A stretch of DNA of 64,000 bases from Paragonimus westermani (GCA_008508345.1 QNGE01003286.1:1-64000), one strand, 5' to 3'; shown: positions 37,335 through 51,516, numbered from the stretch's first letter. A program made the numbers and translations. The notes: generated from the sequence alone by a model not told the origin.

Positions 37335-37740
37335 TTTCACGTCGAACATCACTCACATTTGATCGCAAAGTTCGCATTCAAATAGACTTTCCAACCAGCA
37401 GTTTTCGAAAGGAAGCACCAGACTGGAGTTTCGCTCTCATTTGAGCTCATCAGTAGTGCATATCCTTGCCACGGCCGGGATTTGAACTCCGGCCATTCCA
37501 GTCATGAGGCAACCGTGTTGACCCTGCGCAATTAACCTCACATTAGGCACGATCGAATTATCAAATATGCATGCGCAACCATCTTCGCTTGTGAACAATG
37601 ATCAAGGAGCCCGATCGTCTTGAGAGGAGACAAAGTACCTGTCCTGTTAACTCCGATCGATGACCCTGTGATTAGGACTTCCTAGACAGGTCAAAATCAC
37701 CGATCTCATTAAACCTGCTAGACGTTCGTGTCTAAAATTA
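37335..37740 (-). mobile_element. tRNA-derived hammerhead short element, most complete copy (copy 10)
   Basis: Reading the minus strand, a 5' leader of roughly 190 bases (GAGATCGGTGATTTTGACC, GGAAGTCCTAATCACAGGG, GAGTTAACAGGACAG, ATAATTCGATCGTGCC) precedes the tRNA-like head. The B-box GGAGTTCAAATCCCGGCC is intact and the A-box has lost a base. A complete hammerhead at 37415-37459 and the tail (GGTTGGAAAG, GCGATCAAATGTGAGTGATG) follow. This copy defines the family's unit of about 400-450 bases. It is antisense to the host gene in intron 2. Confidence 0.8.
37415..37459 (-). ncRNA. Hammerhead ribozyme motif, complete (copy 10)
   Basis: On the minus strand: GCACUA, CUGAUGA, stem II GCUC/GAGC, GAAA, short stem III in CUCCAG, UC, then UGGUGC. 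Stem I is 6 bp with one G-U pair. Relative to the 4.0 kb copy, several changes keep pairing (stem I C-G/U-G, stem II) or fall in loops or at the variable core position N7. That pattern argues for structural conservation. Confidence 0.8.
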
Positions 37741-39050
37741 AGTTTCTCTTTACTAACTTTTGTTATTTACTACTGACTTCAAAACTGTAAACCGTTAATC
37801 TGGTAGCATCGTACAAAGAATTAGATGGCTGGGCCTCTGAGGACAAGGTTACTGATGTTGACGTCATTTTAACTAAGTTCACTCAGGTTCGTCTCATTTG
37901 TAGATAAGCTGCTGTTGCATATAGTATCCGGCATTCGGCATGACTTATAATTGGCTTTTTATATTATCTGGGAAGAAAAGGGTAAAGAACCATCTAGTTT
38001 GTAGTCAGAAGAGGTCTGGGAGCAAAAAGTCGAAAACACCGAGGAGAAGGGGAGTGTTATTGTTATCCCGGCACTACGGTGGCCGACGAAGTTATGACGA
38101 CTGTGCCGCATTACGGTTAACCTCCTGTTTGTAGGAGGAGCGCCGTACAAAAATATTGAAGTATGAGTCAGTAAACCTTTCAGAGTGACAAAGTTTTTCG
38201 AGCGGATTATTGATAAGCGATGATTGTTGACTTGTGGTGCATTCTACTGCTTGAGTTTTGCAAGCTGGCAATCTTGAATTGAATACAAACTGTGGCAGTC
38301 CGCATTACGTCACTGAGTCGTTTCTGTCAATAACCGACCGTGAAGACTACACAAGAAACTGAAACCTTCCGAGGAGATACCGCAATAATAACTGGGTCTT
38401 ATACATCCAGAAAAACTGAATTTTTAATGGAATTAGAGTTTTGTAATGTCTAACTTGCAGTGCTATCCACAATGCTGTGAAGAACCGCTCACTCACTGAG
38501 GGCGTATGAAAGAAACACGGCAATCCTAATTTCATCTACCGATTTGCAAAATGCTCCAGACTACAAATGGTATAGTATAAGGCTGATTGTATATGCAACT
38601 CTTGTCCGAAGCATCTCTTGTGACATGTTAATGTCTAAAAATAAATTACAGGCTACACCTTACTGACCCTTTCCAAGTGCGTAATATGCCTCAACCATTC
38701 ATATAATATCGTCGCTATAAGTCTAAGTAGTAAGGTAAAAATGAATGTAATGGACTTTCGATGAAATACTTTCAGATATTCTGGCGGACAATTTCGGGAA
38801 ATACTGTATGAACGCGTGCTACTCCAGACTGCATATTAACAAACTTAGTTGGCACTACTAACCGGGCGTATACCTACTAGACTTCAGTCGTGGTGGTCAC
38901 GGGATCCACAGAGGATCTTAGGAACTGTGCATCATTTCAAAACATCCTACTTAAAAGTTTTGCACTATGGACAGATGAGGCATTACCCTTTCTACCCACA
39001 GTAAATCTAAATACTTCCACAATCTTGTTCACTCTCCATTCCACTCTTAG
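37741..39050. other. Intron sequence without recognised features
   Basis: Nothing was recognised until the acceptor of exon 3. Confidence 0.5.
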
Positions 39051-39287
39051 TTGGACACGCTTATTCAACCAGAACTGCCTAGCTTGGCCGATCTAGAAGT
39101 TTACTTGCAAAGTATGACAACTCCTGGGAGCAAGGGACAAGAGTTTTATTTTTACGTGACGCAGTTGTTACAACTGACGTCGGGAATCAGACCATCTGAT
39201 TCAACAGGCTACAACGCAATGTTATCACCTACAGGTCGCCCATCGATTTTGCCAAGGTCGATTTCCGTGTTATCACAATTACGTATG
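39051..39287 (+). CDS. M13 family metallopeptidase, exon 3
   Basis: This 237-base exon (79 codons, phase 0 at both ends) lies between CCACTCTTAG and GTAAGTTT. It begins LDTLIQPELPSLADLEVYLQ, matching the M13 block L-D-Q-P-x-L-G-L-P-S-R-x-Y-Y-L. It continues with GQEFYFYVTQLLQLTSGI, which resembles the helix with Y-x-x-(Y/H)-M-x-x-L. A Ser/Pro-rich insert (GYNAMLSPTGRPSILPRS) and SVLSQLRM close the exon. The R-x-Y-Y pattern is altered (DLEVYL), another sign of divergence. Exon 4 continues in the same phase. Confidence 0.8.
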
Positions 39288-42200
39288 GTAAGTTTCATTT
39301 TTATCTGTAGTATCGCAGATATGTTGAACTCATTGGGCACACGAGTGGCAAATGTAACTTACATTTACTCTTCCATATGCAGTCTGAAATTTGGTAGAAT
39401 GTTTTACAATTGACTATGACAGCAGAAAAAACAGAGTGCTGCTTGCTGGAATAGGAATTAAAACAAAGGAAACGACGTATTATGGGCAGTTTATACAGAT
39501 CTTAAAGGTAAACTTCAGTACACTATATTAAGTGATTCTCCTTCCCCTCTTATCTTTCAAATCCGTGACATATGTTTATCTCGGATCACTGGACAAAGCG
39601 GATCACTAAAAATGCACATTGAAAATTTGCAAAAGGAACCACGACCGTCAGTGTAGCACGTGTTAATTGTCCCATTTAAACAAAACAAAAGTGACAAATA
39701 AGTCTACCCTACGTTAGAATGTCCAATTTCATTAGTGACAAAGGGCAATCAAGCAGACTAATCCACCTGACACACCCGTCTATGGATTTCTGACGAAGCG
39801 ATACTGCCGTTATGAATCATTCCTCCTGGGCAAGAAATGTTGAAGGAACTGTGATGGTTTAGTCCATTTTTTGGGATTCATCTCACTGTTTGTGTAAACA
39901 TAATCAAATCGAGGGCCAAACTGCACTGGTTATGACTACACTGTCCGAAATCTGTTTCTCATTGAGCAAACTCTAACCCAGACAGTATGATGGATTTCGT
40001 CGTGGACTGCACTCGTCAGATGGAGGTACCACGATAGATCAACTGGGCTTAAGGTCGCTTGGACGAACGTTGAGCTGATTACAGGAAGTTGGGTATGAAA
40101 ACAGATAAAAGTAAGTTTTCGATTATTCATCTGCAGACCAAGACTTAACTAAAACATCGACAGTTTTATACAGGTATGAATTAGATAAATCAGAACAGCC
40201 AGGTAGTGGACTAAATATCTAGCGTCAGTATGAGTGATCTTCTAGGCCATTTTCGGTTAGGCCGCACAGAGCGGCCATAACTCGAGTTCCACTTACATTA
40301 GTGTTAGGAGTTTGTCACCTCCCATTAAGACTGTGGAGGGAGTAATCAATAAAAACTTATCATGTGACGGATGACAGCCATCTAGTCAATGGGATGAACT
40401 GAAGCCGGATCAAATCACTAGTGTTCATGGAGCATGGGTCATGGCACTAAAAATCGAACTTTCCATTCCACTCCGTTGGCTTCTGCCTGATTTAGGTAAC
40501 CGGGCGAGAACCTGGAATCGTTGTGTTGGTCCGATAGGAACTATGTTCTCTTTTGCACCAAAACGGAACCTTTAGCCACTCACGATAATACAAAATTGAC
40601 GACATGCAAAATGTAAGTTTTTCGTCCTAGGCAGTAGCATGTAAAACTGGTAACGTTCAAATTCGCAACCTTTGATGGCCTCTGGTATCTTTTCAGCACC
40701 AGTGTGAGTGTGTAAATATCCATTGCATATATCCATTTTCGTTTTACCGTTACACCTGCCCATTTGATTGTGACAGATATTTAACGTACACAAATTGTTG
40801 TTACTATAAGCAACAGCTTAACGCCCATGTACGTATTTCGCGCGTTTTGTTTAGATATGTCTCACTAACCATCGTGAAATGACACAACGTGATAGATGTG
40901 CTTTTGTGGTGAACCGAATAAGCTGACATGAATACCAGTTTCCCTGGTAGAATGCTCGTGTGAATTGATAAATCACTGATTTGTTCGAATGGGCAAACCA
41001 AAACTTTTTTTTCAGTCTCTGATGAGTTACTAGAATTGTGCAGAGAGATGGATAAAGCGTTGTATTGTAACCATAGCTGCGACATTTAGAGAACGAAGCA
41101 GATGACTATGAGTCACTACGTAGCTAGCCATCTGTGTTTACTGCAGTTAGTTTGAGTGAATCTACTGACAACGTTTCGAACACTGTCTCGAATTATTGCA
41201 CTGAACGGTTTTCACAAATATTTGTGGTTACAGAATGCATGTCAGAATTCCATGCGGCATTCTTCCAGAGGAGAATGCAAACATAACAGCAAATATCTTT
41301 GCCTTTGCGAAAGTACACCAGAGAGGTCTTTATCGACCACCTCCGGTTTGAACTTCTTACACAACCTAGTCATACTCCCGTGTAACGAGGTTGAACCGGC
41401 TGACTGACTCACCTGTACTGAATGCAGCAATCGTTCTATCCACGTGTGAGCCGCCATCTGGACTAATGGAGGAGGCCAGCTGATAACATCTAAAAGCATA
41501 AGAATATTTTATAAGGCCAACAGTTTCACGCAGTTGGCTATTTCAGTTATGGATCACGCATCTGTCGAAAAGTAAAGGACTGCTCCAAGTCAAATATGTT
41601 CAAACGAATCCTTGGTTGCCAAGGCCACCAGATTCTAGTTCAATTAGGAACGTTTTGTGTCGGTTAAAATGCACTGTTGAGAGGAAATTTAACACTACAA
41701 GCTCATCCAGGCTGAAGTACGTACAGATGCGATTTGTTAATTATGTGGCTCACTCTGACCAAGGCATAACAAATAGTACCACGAGTGAGTATCCGGTAAC
41801 CGAAATACCCTGGCTGGGACTGCTGCGTGATTCCGCTCACCCGCACGCGTGCTGCATATACAATGCATTTTTCCAAGTAGTACATATTTCTAACTGCAGA
41901 CGTGAGATTTTTAAAGAACACTTTTGTGTTAGCAGCAGCTACGGATCTGTCATGCTTAAATCGCCCAATGTTTGATCGGTAGATCTCTAATCTTGACCCC
42001 AAGAACGTCATGCACGGATGAACACCCCGTTGGGTCTCTACTACTTCGGACTCAAGACCGGTCGTGAAGATTAAACCTGAGTGTTTTCATGTATGTTTAT
42101 TACTCTGGGCAACTATACTCTATAATAATTTACACTCCGAATGCTCCTGAAAGTAAGCGGGAATACCACGGAATATGCAAGATTCCAAGATTTACATGAA

Positions 42201-42900
42201 TAAATTGAGCATGCCCGATATACAAGTGGTTTTCATTCGGTTTCTTCTCCCACAAGCCACCTGCTGGACACATTAACATGTTCAGTATATCGATCTATTT
42301 GAACTGCTGTACACAAATGAGACTGCAATAAGATGGAACGGTTGCGAAGGACAGGATGACGCTCACAGCTGTTGAACGACCTACCGTTTTTCTAGAAATT
42401 CAAAGTGAGCTATCCGAGCAAATCGTCGAACCCGACTTACAGAAGCCGCATAACATTCAATGAAACTAAGTGGGAATTAGCAACAGAACGGATTTTAGCG
42501 ACTCTAGCGTTTTATTGTGGATTCAGTACAGGCAAATGTTTCATACTCTTCGTGTTCTGTTAAACAACCGAAAAAGGTTAGAAACCTACTTTCGACTAAA
42601 TGAATATTCAGTGTTTTAGGCACGTCGATATCTGATTTTTTTCTATCCTGAAACTGGATACGGGGGTCTTTTTTAATTAATTTTGGGGTAGGTTGCGTGT
42701 ACTTCTCTTTAATTTGCTATATTGATTGTGTTTTCGAGGCAAAAGTATGCGCAGAAGCAAAGTGTGTGATTTTCCACACATAAAACTGAGTTTGTCATAT
42801 AGTTTTAAGCGTGTCATCTCCTGAGCGTTTAGTTAGCATGTGCTCATTTTCTGGCAGCAAATTACCTGTCAATCATGCTTACTCAGTAGACATATGATAT
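39288..42900. other. Intron sequence without recognised features
   Basis: Frames up to 119 codons occur on both strands around 41616-42011 and have no resemblance to known families. No splice context was found. Confidence 0.5.
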
Positions 42901-42904
42901 CATA

Positions 42905-42923
42905 GACATATATATATATACAT
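42905..42923. repeat. (TA)n microsatellite
   Basis: A short alternating TA tract. Confidence 0.85.
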
Positions 42924-42985
42924 AGTTGTTTGATAACGAAGCCTGGTTTGGGTTTGAAACGTCACAATAAATCCTTCGTTACTTA
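42924..42985 (+). ncRNA. Degraded Penelope-type hammerhead-like remnant
   Basis: TTGATAA followed by GAAACGTC and ACAATAAA resembles the minimal hammerheads known from Penelope-like element ends, in which GAAACGUC forms a two-pair stem III. TTGT before and ACAA after could pair as stem I. Two core bases differ from CUGAUGA, including the catalytic G8 position, and stem II is poor. If real, it is dead. Confidence 0.25.
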
Positions 42986-45060
42986 TCGTGTCTTTTAAAA
43001 TACTTTAAATATATGTATACATCACTCAGTGTTCGCTTTTTACGCTTGCGTGTGCATTCATCTGTATACCCAAGTTTAGCAGTCAATATGGGCGGGATGT
43101 ATAATCACAAACAATTGAGCACCAGCAGCTATGACAGTCTGATCTAGTTGAATAAATTTTCTTGTAATAAAATGGTTGTTTCTATAAGTTAGTAATTCCT
43201 TTCCACTTTAACCGGGGAACGTCGTTTTTGTTTAGTATGTTGGCCGAAGATTTCTTCCAGGATTAAACGAAGTCAGTTCGTTAAATGTCTGGCGATCAAT
43301 AAAGCTATTTTTTTGGATGTATTGAGGTTCTGACCGGAGTGGAAATTTTTAACATGAATACTTCACACCCTTAACTGCTATGTGCTTGTTAACTGGAGTA
43401 TCTCATTGTTGCCCCGTTGTGCGTGGTGAGCATGATGAAGGGGTCTGCGTTAGGCATTAGCGTTCCCTACAGTGATAATGTAGGAATTGTGGTTGTGAAC
43501 CGAATGACCATTTGGGCTGCTTGTAATGGTGCCGTAAGACGGGTGTTCCATAGAGGGTGGATGTCGACACCCTTGAGGCAGTAGAAAACAGACAGACCTC
43601 TAGAACTGTTGAACTTATCACGACACCAAGTTTTTAAATATCAACCTTCTACCGAACATCATCGGATAAGTGCACTTTTGTGATTGCTCTTCTCAACTAT
43701 GGCATTCCAGTTGCAAAATCCCTTTTCTAACATCCACTTCGCACAGAGATTTTCGTCTTCTGTTTGATAGGAAACGAACGGAAGCAAACTGTTTACAAGG
43801 ATGCCAATCGGTAAGCAAGATAACATCGTGATCGGTCAAATAATCTCAGCAGTGGACACTTTAAATTAAGTAGTCTTCATCCTTTGGCCTTTAATTAAAT
43901 TTCCTCCAGTAATCGGATTAAGGTTACCTGGAATTCTTATATTACATCAGTAACTGCAAGCTTAATGGAATCAGCTGTGACAGTTTGAAATTGTAGGCAG
44001 ATGTTTGTATTCTTCAATAGCGCTGTTTTAACACTGACAGTATCAGCCAAATGGGAAAAATATAACGATTCATTCAACCACAATCTTTATGGGAAGTTGA
44101 GCTTACTACCTGTTTTCCGGACAGTCCTAGTTCTATCACGCACTCTAACCACAGTGCTCCCATATTGCTGGCGGTATGTCGCAATTTTACGGATGAGAAC
44201 AGGCAACGTTATCCTCAAAGTCATGTTGGACCAACGTTGTTCATGAATAGTCCTTATGTTTCAATATCAGGGGATCATTTTACCCAGTGAGATAGCTCTT
44301 AAACTACGCGAAGCAGTACACAGTAGAGCCAATTGCAGTTGAAATTTAAAAAGCAGGGGAGAGTATGAATTTAAATTGTGCATACTAAAGGTTACTTGAC
44401 CTCTCCTAAACGTTGCAAGGCAAACTATGGCGTCTCACATTAGATACTTGAAATATGTTACCGCAAACAACTGAAAGCATGTTCTTCCAACATATCTTTT
44501 CGTGTATGAACAACCATGCACATGAAAGTTATTTCTGTCTAAATTCTTGCATCGTGACCTCCGGCAGAACTAACTTTTATGGTTGGTATCTTTAAGAATA
44601 AATGAAATCTTTGTATCTTCTTACTCTGTTGATTAAGTGAATCAGAAGTAGTTGAAGCTTGATGTCAGAAAGGAGATAAAGTTGGTTTTTATGTGTGCAA
44701 TCTGAGTCCATGTCGGTTAATGACAATTGCATTCCCAAAGATGGGAGAGAACTTTTGAAAAAGCATCTTGAAAAACTAAAGCATCCAGTCGCCGGAGGTT
44801 GTGAAAAAAGAGCAAGGTATTCCATAGTTTATGAGGAACTGTCCATTTGGGTTCCCACGATCATGTCACATGGCCATTGAACGAAGAAGTATTGAGTTCC
44901 AAAACACGAACCCAAGCATCACCAAGTACGAATTTAGCTGTTTTAAATCCAGACTTTAGTGGCCAGTAAATTATTATTAGTACAAAAACACTAAATAAGT
45001 TCCTACATTCTGTCCGACAGTTTTAACGTTGCAAAATTCGTTCAGTAAAGCACGATCTTT
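42986..45060. other. Intron sequence; GC-richer unassigned block near 43.43-43.64 kb
   Basis: The stretch at 43430-43640 is richer in G+C than its surroundings and may be an old repeat, but I cannot classify it. A 61-codon frame at 44695-44880 has no defensible splice sites or family. Confidence 0.4.
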
Positions 45061-45064
45061 ATTG

Positions 45065-45400
45065 TCCAACTCACTCGTTCCCACACCACGCGCGCTCGTG
45101 TTTATGAACCAAAATTCCGGTCCACAACACACCGCCGGTCCCCACTCACGCGTCGTGTAAACCTTGGCATTGTTTGTGTCTTGCCGACGCGTTCTGTCAG
45201 GGGTTTTTCACCCGTCATTTCTCGTCCGTTAATCCGACCTCGTTGGACAGTGACTCGTCCGGTCACGCGTGTTATCTGCAATTCATTCACCGTAGACTTT
45301 TGGACATATCTCATCGCCGCGTCAAGCTATTTCACAGAATGTTGGAACACTCGTGCTCCCGATTTGGTCATCTACCACAACAAGTCCATCTGCTGCAGCA
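45065..45400 (+). repeat. Unclassified dispersed repeat R172, copy 1
   Basis: This GC-richer segment matches the reverse complement of 52685-53000. Shared blocks are GACTTTTGGACATATCTC (here) with CACTTTTGGGCATATCTC (there), and CTCCCGATTTGG with CTCCGATTTGG. Inside it a motif ending CGTGTT recurs at 45097 and 45268, 171 bases apart, so it contains about two units of a tandem array. A 104-codon frame (45181-45495) crosses it but resembles no protein family. Confidence 0.6.
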
Positions 45401-48400
45401 GTTTCTTTGCATTTGGAGCGCCAGTAATACGTAATTATACTGGTCGGGAATATGAAAAGTGTCTAGCGAATGGCACTCTTAACTTATCATTTTAATTGAA
45501 AATTTATTGCAGTGTTTCCGCTGTTTCCATGTCTTGAGACATGTGAAGGAAGACGGCTTTGTCGGTGCAACTATTGACTTTTAACTGCACACGGATCGGG
45601 AGACGTCTGAAGAAACCAAAAAGCCTGATTTATAACAAACTTAGTCTCTGAAAACCACTGTTGAATAAGTTCAGAGGACGAAGCCATGAACATCAGGCAA
45701 ATGAAGTAATACATTCTGAGGTACCGCAAAGGAACAGCTATCTCAGCATCATGGAGCGCAAATGAATGCTGGAACGTCTAGAGACAACAGCCTTTGACGA
45801 TATATTGTTATCCAGAACGCTGGAGGACGTTTTATAATGAGCAGTTAATCCGTTGAAATTTGGGTGGTATCCCGTTAGCAGGCTGTTGTAACTTTTCAAC
45901 TTAATTACTCTCTGTGGTTTCAAGGATTGACAAGGTAGGTGAACAGATCAGGTGCTTTAACTGTAAGGATACGATGATTTACCAGATGTTCCACAGTGAC
46001 ATGTCAGAGTTGTGCACTGTTGGTTCTATGCAGGCAAGTTAATATGAGTTACGCTGAAGACGGACTCTATCACAATGCAAAACATTGCTTATCTTATTAA
46101 CCCATTTTGACAGACAAAGTTATTCTTCTCAGGCATGTCAAGGTAGAGGCCTGGCAAATAATTGTCTTTTGATCCTCCAAGTACTAGCAGTAGTATGTCT
46201 TCACCTACCCACCATCTTGGGCTTTATGCTCCTGAACCAAAATTTTTGACAGAGGACCTTAATCGCTCTTCTGTCTAGGTCCGGGCACCCTAACAATCTA
46301 TCAGCCCACACACATCTATGGATATTAACGAAACCTGTAATTTCATAATGTTTCGACCAAGGCGCACCATCTGTTGCATATATTGATGCAAATAGGCAGA
46401 AAGATGGCGTTGTTGTTTCTCTCCCATTTTGCAATCAAATTTGAATCTCAAGTCCCTCCCAGCATCCGTTTTTGCTAGTTACAATATTGGTCCAGAAAGT
46501 TATATCGTTAAACATGGTAACTTTTTCTCGATAAGCCCCATCCCTTGCCGTTCATTGTTCTGCCTCCCTCATCTCTTGCTCACGTATGGAGTTTGATTTA
46601 ACATAAGTGCCTTGAACGTTCGCATTCTGGAACAGACAGGCCACATTCGTAAGGACGTTGGACTCAATAAGTGTCGTTATATTTCGCACTCCAGAGGTTA
46701 GAACCGAGAACATTAACCAAAGCGCCTGACTGACGGCACGCTATCTTCCCACCCGACGCTGGCTGTACACTCCGGGTGACCTCACGGCTGCCGTTAACAC
46801 ACATGCTGCAGTAGCCGTAGTCCCTAGTACAGTGGCTACATACACAGTCGTACAGTGGACCCACGTTAGCAGTAAACTCTGTGTCGCCCATTTGAGAAAT
46901 CCTGTTAATGGACATTTTACACATCAAATCCCCCGCAATTTTTCATTATATCTGCTTACGCTCCTGCTGACTGCAGTAACCTCGGTGTTAAGGACGCAAA
47001 TATTCGACTGTGGCCTCCCTGCTTGGGTCGACCATAGTGAAGTCGAGTCTCGTTAAGGCGGGATTATTTTGCTGACATCACACTGCCGTGATAAGAACTG
47101 AGGCCACCGCAACTATATGCCGGCCAGAAGCCATTTTTGACTAGCACTAGTTCTGGTATACTTGTTGCTCCATTCTCCAAACCAGACTTGGTCTCAGATA
47201 GACCACATAATTTAGATGTAGGTGGCCCCAGTCCATCTACAACTGTCGTTCTTATTGAAGCACATATTTAGGTTCAGATCATGGGTTGGTACGTTACCGT
47301 GTTGTTCATATTTTCGCTCTGCAACAACCCCTCTACCCAGAAGCAACAGCCAGCTGTTGAGAAACGGGTTATGAAGTTGGTGAAACACAACCATCGAATT
47401 AACCTAAAGTGCAAGTTAAACAGTTAAGAACTCGAGGATCCCAAAAGCTGCTGAACCCAAATCACCTAGAACGTTCATGAGGCAGGTACCGTAGCATGCC
47501 GCACAGTGATTTGTGAGTTACACGAGTAGTGGATTTCATAAACGTTGTTACAGCCGTTAAGGGTTGGACGGAAGATACTTCATAACCGTTCATGCAGCAG
47601 GTTTAGGTAGGATGTCCGAATGAGACTGAGATTTTACATCATCGATGATCGTGTGACCTGACTGAAGAATTGGGTTGACGAGATGGAAATCGCTCTTTCC
47701 TCAGGAAACACCAAAGGACTTCAAACTTATCCGTGGTGCTGACCCATGGAGTTCGTCTGCTAACGAAGTTATTAACGAGGAAGATAGCACATTCATCCTC
47801 AACGCGTCCATAAGGTTCGAGCTCTAGGTGGACACCGCAATCCAGACGTTTCAACTTGTATGAATTATTGAAACAATTATCTGTGCTATGGTCATTCATT
47901 AACACTCCTCATATTTAAGAAGGGCATCAGGGGATCTTGAGAAAAACGGTGGTAGAATTAACCAGACTCTGGCCACTGTTATGATCCTGGCGTCTGTTAT
48001 ACTGAGAAAGAATACACCAGGGATTACTCGGACAAGGTTTTTCCTTTAACGGGAATGTATTGGTCAGACTGTTCACCCTTTTCACCTTCTGGGATAGCGT
48101 ATTTCTGGCCAACGATTGTTGTTTCAGTCTACCACGGCAGTAGTTCCGACTCAGTCAAGTGATTCGCAAGTTTACCCTCGCCTAAGTGCATAAATACAAT
48201 GTGCAAGAGTATCAACTCATTGTCAGCGCTTTATTGCCATAATTCAGCCCAGTTAAGAGTCTAACAACGTCGTACGTCAAGGCTATATAACTTCACCGTC
48301 ATCCCTTGCTGACATCTGGTTTGAAGTGCACCAAGATGACTGAAGTGACAACCGTTTGTGTGCAACCGTTGAGATAATTTCATCGTTGGCGTGAAACTAC

Positions 48401-51400
48401 CCGTTTCTCTGCAGGAAGATGAAATCGGATGTCTAGCGTAGACCGGAAAGCGTATTTCAACAGCTGGAATTGTGGTCGTGAAATTCGTGTTTTTCAGCAG
48501 AACTTAAACTAGCCTAAGACAGATATTGTGATCGGTGGTTGGAGTTACGGTATGATTTCAACGGGTTCCTAAATTACTGTGATGGTTTTGAAATCTCAGC
48601 AATAACGGTGCATCCAAACGAAATGATCTTTCCTTATTAGTTTCACTCAGACTACACATAACCTTGTAAAACCTCATTTGTTGCGAAAAAGTAGCTGTCC
48701 TTTAATAAAAGAGTGTACCAGATGAACTCATTAACGTGAATGCAGTTGTGCTGTACGCCTGGCTCAGTTAGTAAACCACGCCAACGCGTTTAAAAAACCA
48801 TATGTCACCCAGAAACGTCTGGAAACAAAAAGTCTGAATGCAGTCTTCAATTATCAATAAAGGTTTCATAGACCATCCGGAAAGAACTGTTTGCTTACCT
48901 TCGGTACGATTGGAACACCCATGAAAAAAGAGGAAAACCACTGGTGGAATGACAGTGTGAATCATAAAGTTAGATGTAAACCATAAGCTGGAATTTTTGT
49001 CGGGATCACCAACACTTACTTAGGTAACAACAGAACCTGGGGTTGTGCCGGAAATAAAACTTGTCCTAGTTTGGATGGTATGGTTTATTGGGAGTAAAGT
49101 GACCGCAGTCTAAGTACCCGCAAACATTGTGCCATAGCTAAACAACCAAAGATTTGGATTGAAAATCTAGACCAATATGCAGAGGATGAGCAATTACGAA
49201 AAGAAATTAGGTAACGTTTCTATCCACAGCATTTTACTTATAGTAGCGAAGTACGGGAGCAACTGATGAGACCAACTTTATGCTGTCTGAAAGTGGTTTG
49301 CAGTGGACAGATACCGAACGATTATACGCCGTTTAAGTAATTGTTTAAAGCAGAAAGATTATTCGTTAATCCACCGAAGACGAAGCTGAATTCATACATC
49401 ATTTCTTCGATTATTTTTATCGCTAACTTCTCTCCTTCTCCGTAGAGGAATTGTTAACCTCAAGATAAAAAATATCATTGTTGGGCTATAAAATCTGACG
49501 CAGAAAGAAACAGTTGCTTGATATAAGTATTTTTGAAAAGGTGAACATGTTTACAAGCTTGGCAACAGCGATTAAATTCAGAATGCATCTTTAAGGTAGG
49601 CAGAGTAACAACTAGTGCAACTCCGAGAAATTAACGACCTATTAGTTTAATGGTTGGGCGTTACCCAGAACTGACGAATACTACTGTACTGTCGGCAAGG
49701 AAACCAAATGCTAGATTTTGAAACGTGATTTTTACCATCCCCGTCTCCTGAACTCCCAAATCCTCTTTAATGACCACCCGCCAAACATATTTTCTCATAA
49801 TGAGCAGGCATGCGCAACGAACACATTTTTTCTCACCCTTTGCTGTGATTAGTGTTTTTGCTGAATTTCCCGAGATTATTTTTGGCAATTAATGTCGTTT
49901 TGCGTAACCCGTGCGAACAGAGATATCCACAATCCTCAGTGTTGTTATCTGATCTGGTATCCCATGAACTTCGATTAAACAGTCTATCATATATGTATAT
50001 ATGTGATTGGTTCATTTGGTGGATAGACGCATGGTGACAGCCACAACATGGACGATACATTCCCGGTGGATTTTGACCATTATTGGCGTACTGTAATTTT
50101 CACCATACCGTGTAAATTTACGGTAATTTTCAAAACCGGCGAATGCATCCGACCGGTTTCTTTATTGGTTGCGTGCAGCAGGTAGAGGGTAGAGATCAAA
50201 TGCATCGCGACCTATTCTTACCAACACAATTCATTCATACTAAAGCCAGCCTGAGCTATCTCATACCGGACTAATTCATCTGGGTTAGATTTTGCGGCAG
50301 ATACGATTGTATATGCACGTACTGATAATGTAAAATCAGATAAACTTTTCTGATTGTTGTGCACTGTCAGAGTATTGTAGGGACTCATTTGAAAAACTTC
50401 CTCCTACTATCGTTTACCTTCACGAAAGTCTCTCATGGCGTGAATAATACTCGCTTTCAAGTGTAGGTGCTGGAAAGATCACCAGTTGAAGTCTCTTTAG
50501 ATAGTGACTTACACGAGGATAAAAATGATTGTCTGGTACAAAGGGCTGAGAGTGTAAATGGCTCTACGATGCACTATTTTATGTAGTTTTGTACGTATTG
50601 TTTATATGAAGGTCATAAGTAAGATCCCCACTCACAAGTACAATTCACGGTACTGTGATTCGGCCTTCCGCTTATCTGAAGTCAGCATAGATATGTGGAT
50701 AAAAGGTTTTTTAGACGAATTGGGATGGGACATCCAGGAATGAACTCACCTGGATTAGTCCGTTGAACAGGACTGCTACGTGCGTCAAGCCTAGGTAGAC
50801 AGACTGAACCTCAATTTTTTGAAATCACATGCTAGAACCCATACAAACACGACCACTGATAACAACTGTAATTTTCTAGGCGGGAAGTGTACGGCAATTT
50901 TTTGGACGCGTGCACGATTTTTGGCCCCTTGCTGAAACAAGTCGAGACAAAAAAACCGGTCGTGAACTGTTCGCTTGAGAAGATATGTCGAAATGTTATT
51001 AGTTAGTTATTCTCTATTAAGTCACCGGTCATTGTTGAAATAGAATTCGTAGTTCGCCGGTGTAAGCACCTAACACAACGGGCGTGAATGAAGTGTTTGC
51101 CTAAGTTTTGGTGAATGGATTGAGGTTAAAACAACATTAAGAGCACGTAGTAATACTCTACATTTCAACCATCTCGGGTGGCTTTCCTCAGGAGTGTTGT
51201 AGTCGATACCCAATTTATCCAATTTATCAGTCCATTTATCATTAACGTGTTAAATACGACACCTAAACTGTGTGACTTCATTCACGAAAAATTTGGTGCA
51301 GATATCTTGAAGTTGTCTAAGTTCAGTATCCTAAACTAACACTGTGTAAAGTTTAACCGGAAATTATGTCATTTTTATGTTTATTTATATTCGCTTATTT

Positions 51401-51516
51401 AGAACGACTTGTGCTGCACTGCCCAAGCATAAAACGCTTTTGGGATAGGATAGAGCTTGTTGTCTCTGTAGTATCGTTTTTGGGTTTACGGTGAATATTT
51501 TTTACTTCGTTATATT
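45401..51516. other. Intron sequence without recognised features
   Basis: No element copy or domain was recognised. A GC-rich patch near 46.70-46.90 kb is unassigned. Confidence 0.45.

Larger units (their letters stand above)
29420..39050 (+). other. Intron 2 of the M13 gene (9.6 kb)
   Basis: The donor GTAAGT follows CCATTT, and the acceptor CCACTCTTAG precedes TTGGAC. The phase is 0 on both sides. It contains several copies of the hammerhead short element. The interval 29420-30129 shows nothing else that I can support. Confidence 0.65.

Noticed and set aside
41616..42011. Overlapping frames of 119 (plus) and 102 (minus) codons
   Set aside because: They lie on both strands over the same DNA without family resemblance or splice context; consistent with chance.
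49263..49300. CTGATGAG with a downstream GAAAG
   Set aside because: Stem II would have only three pairs, the base before GAAA does not fit and stem I does not form.
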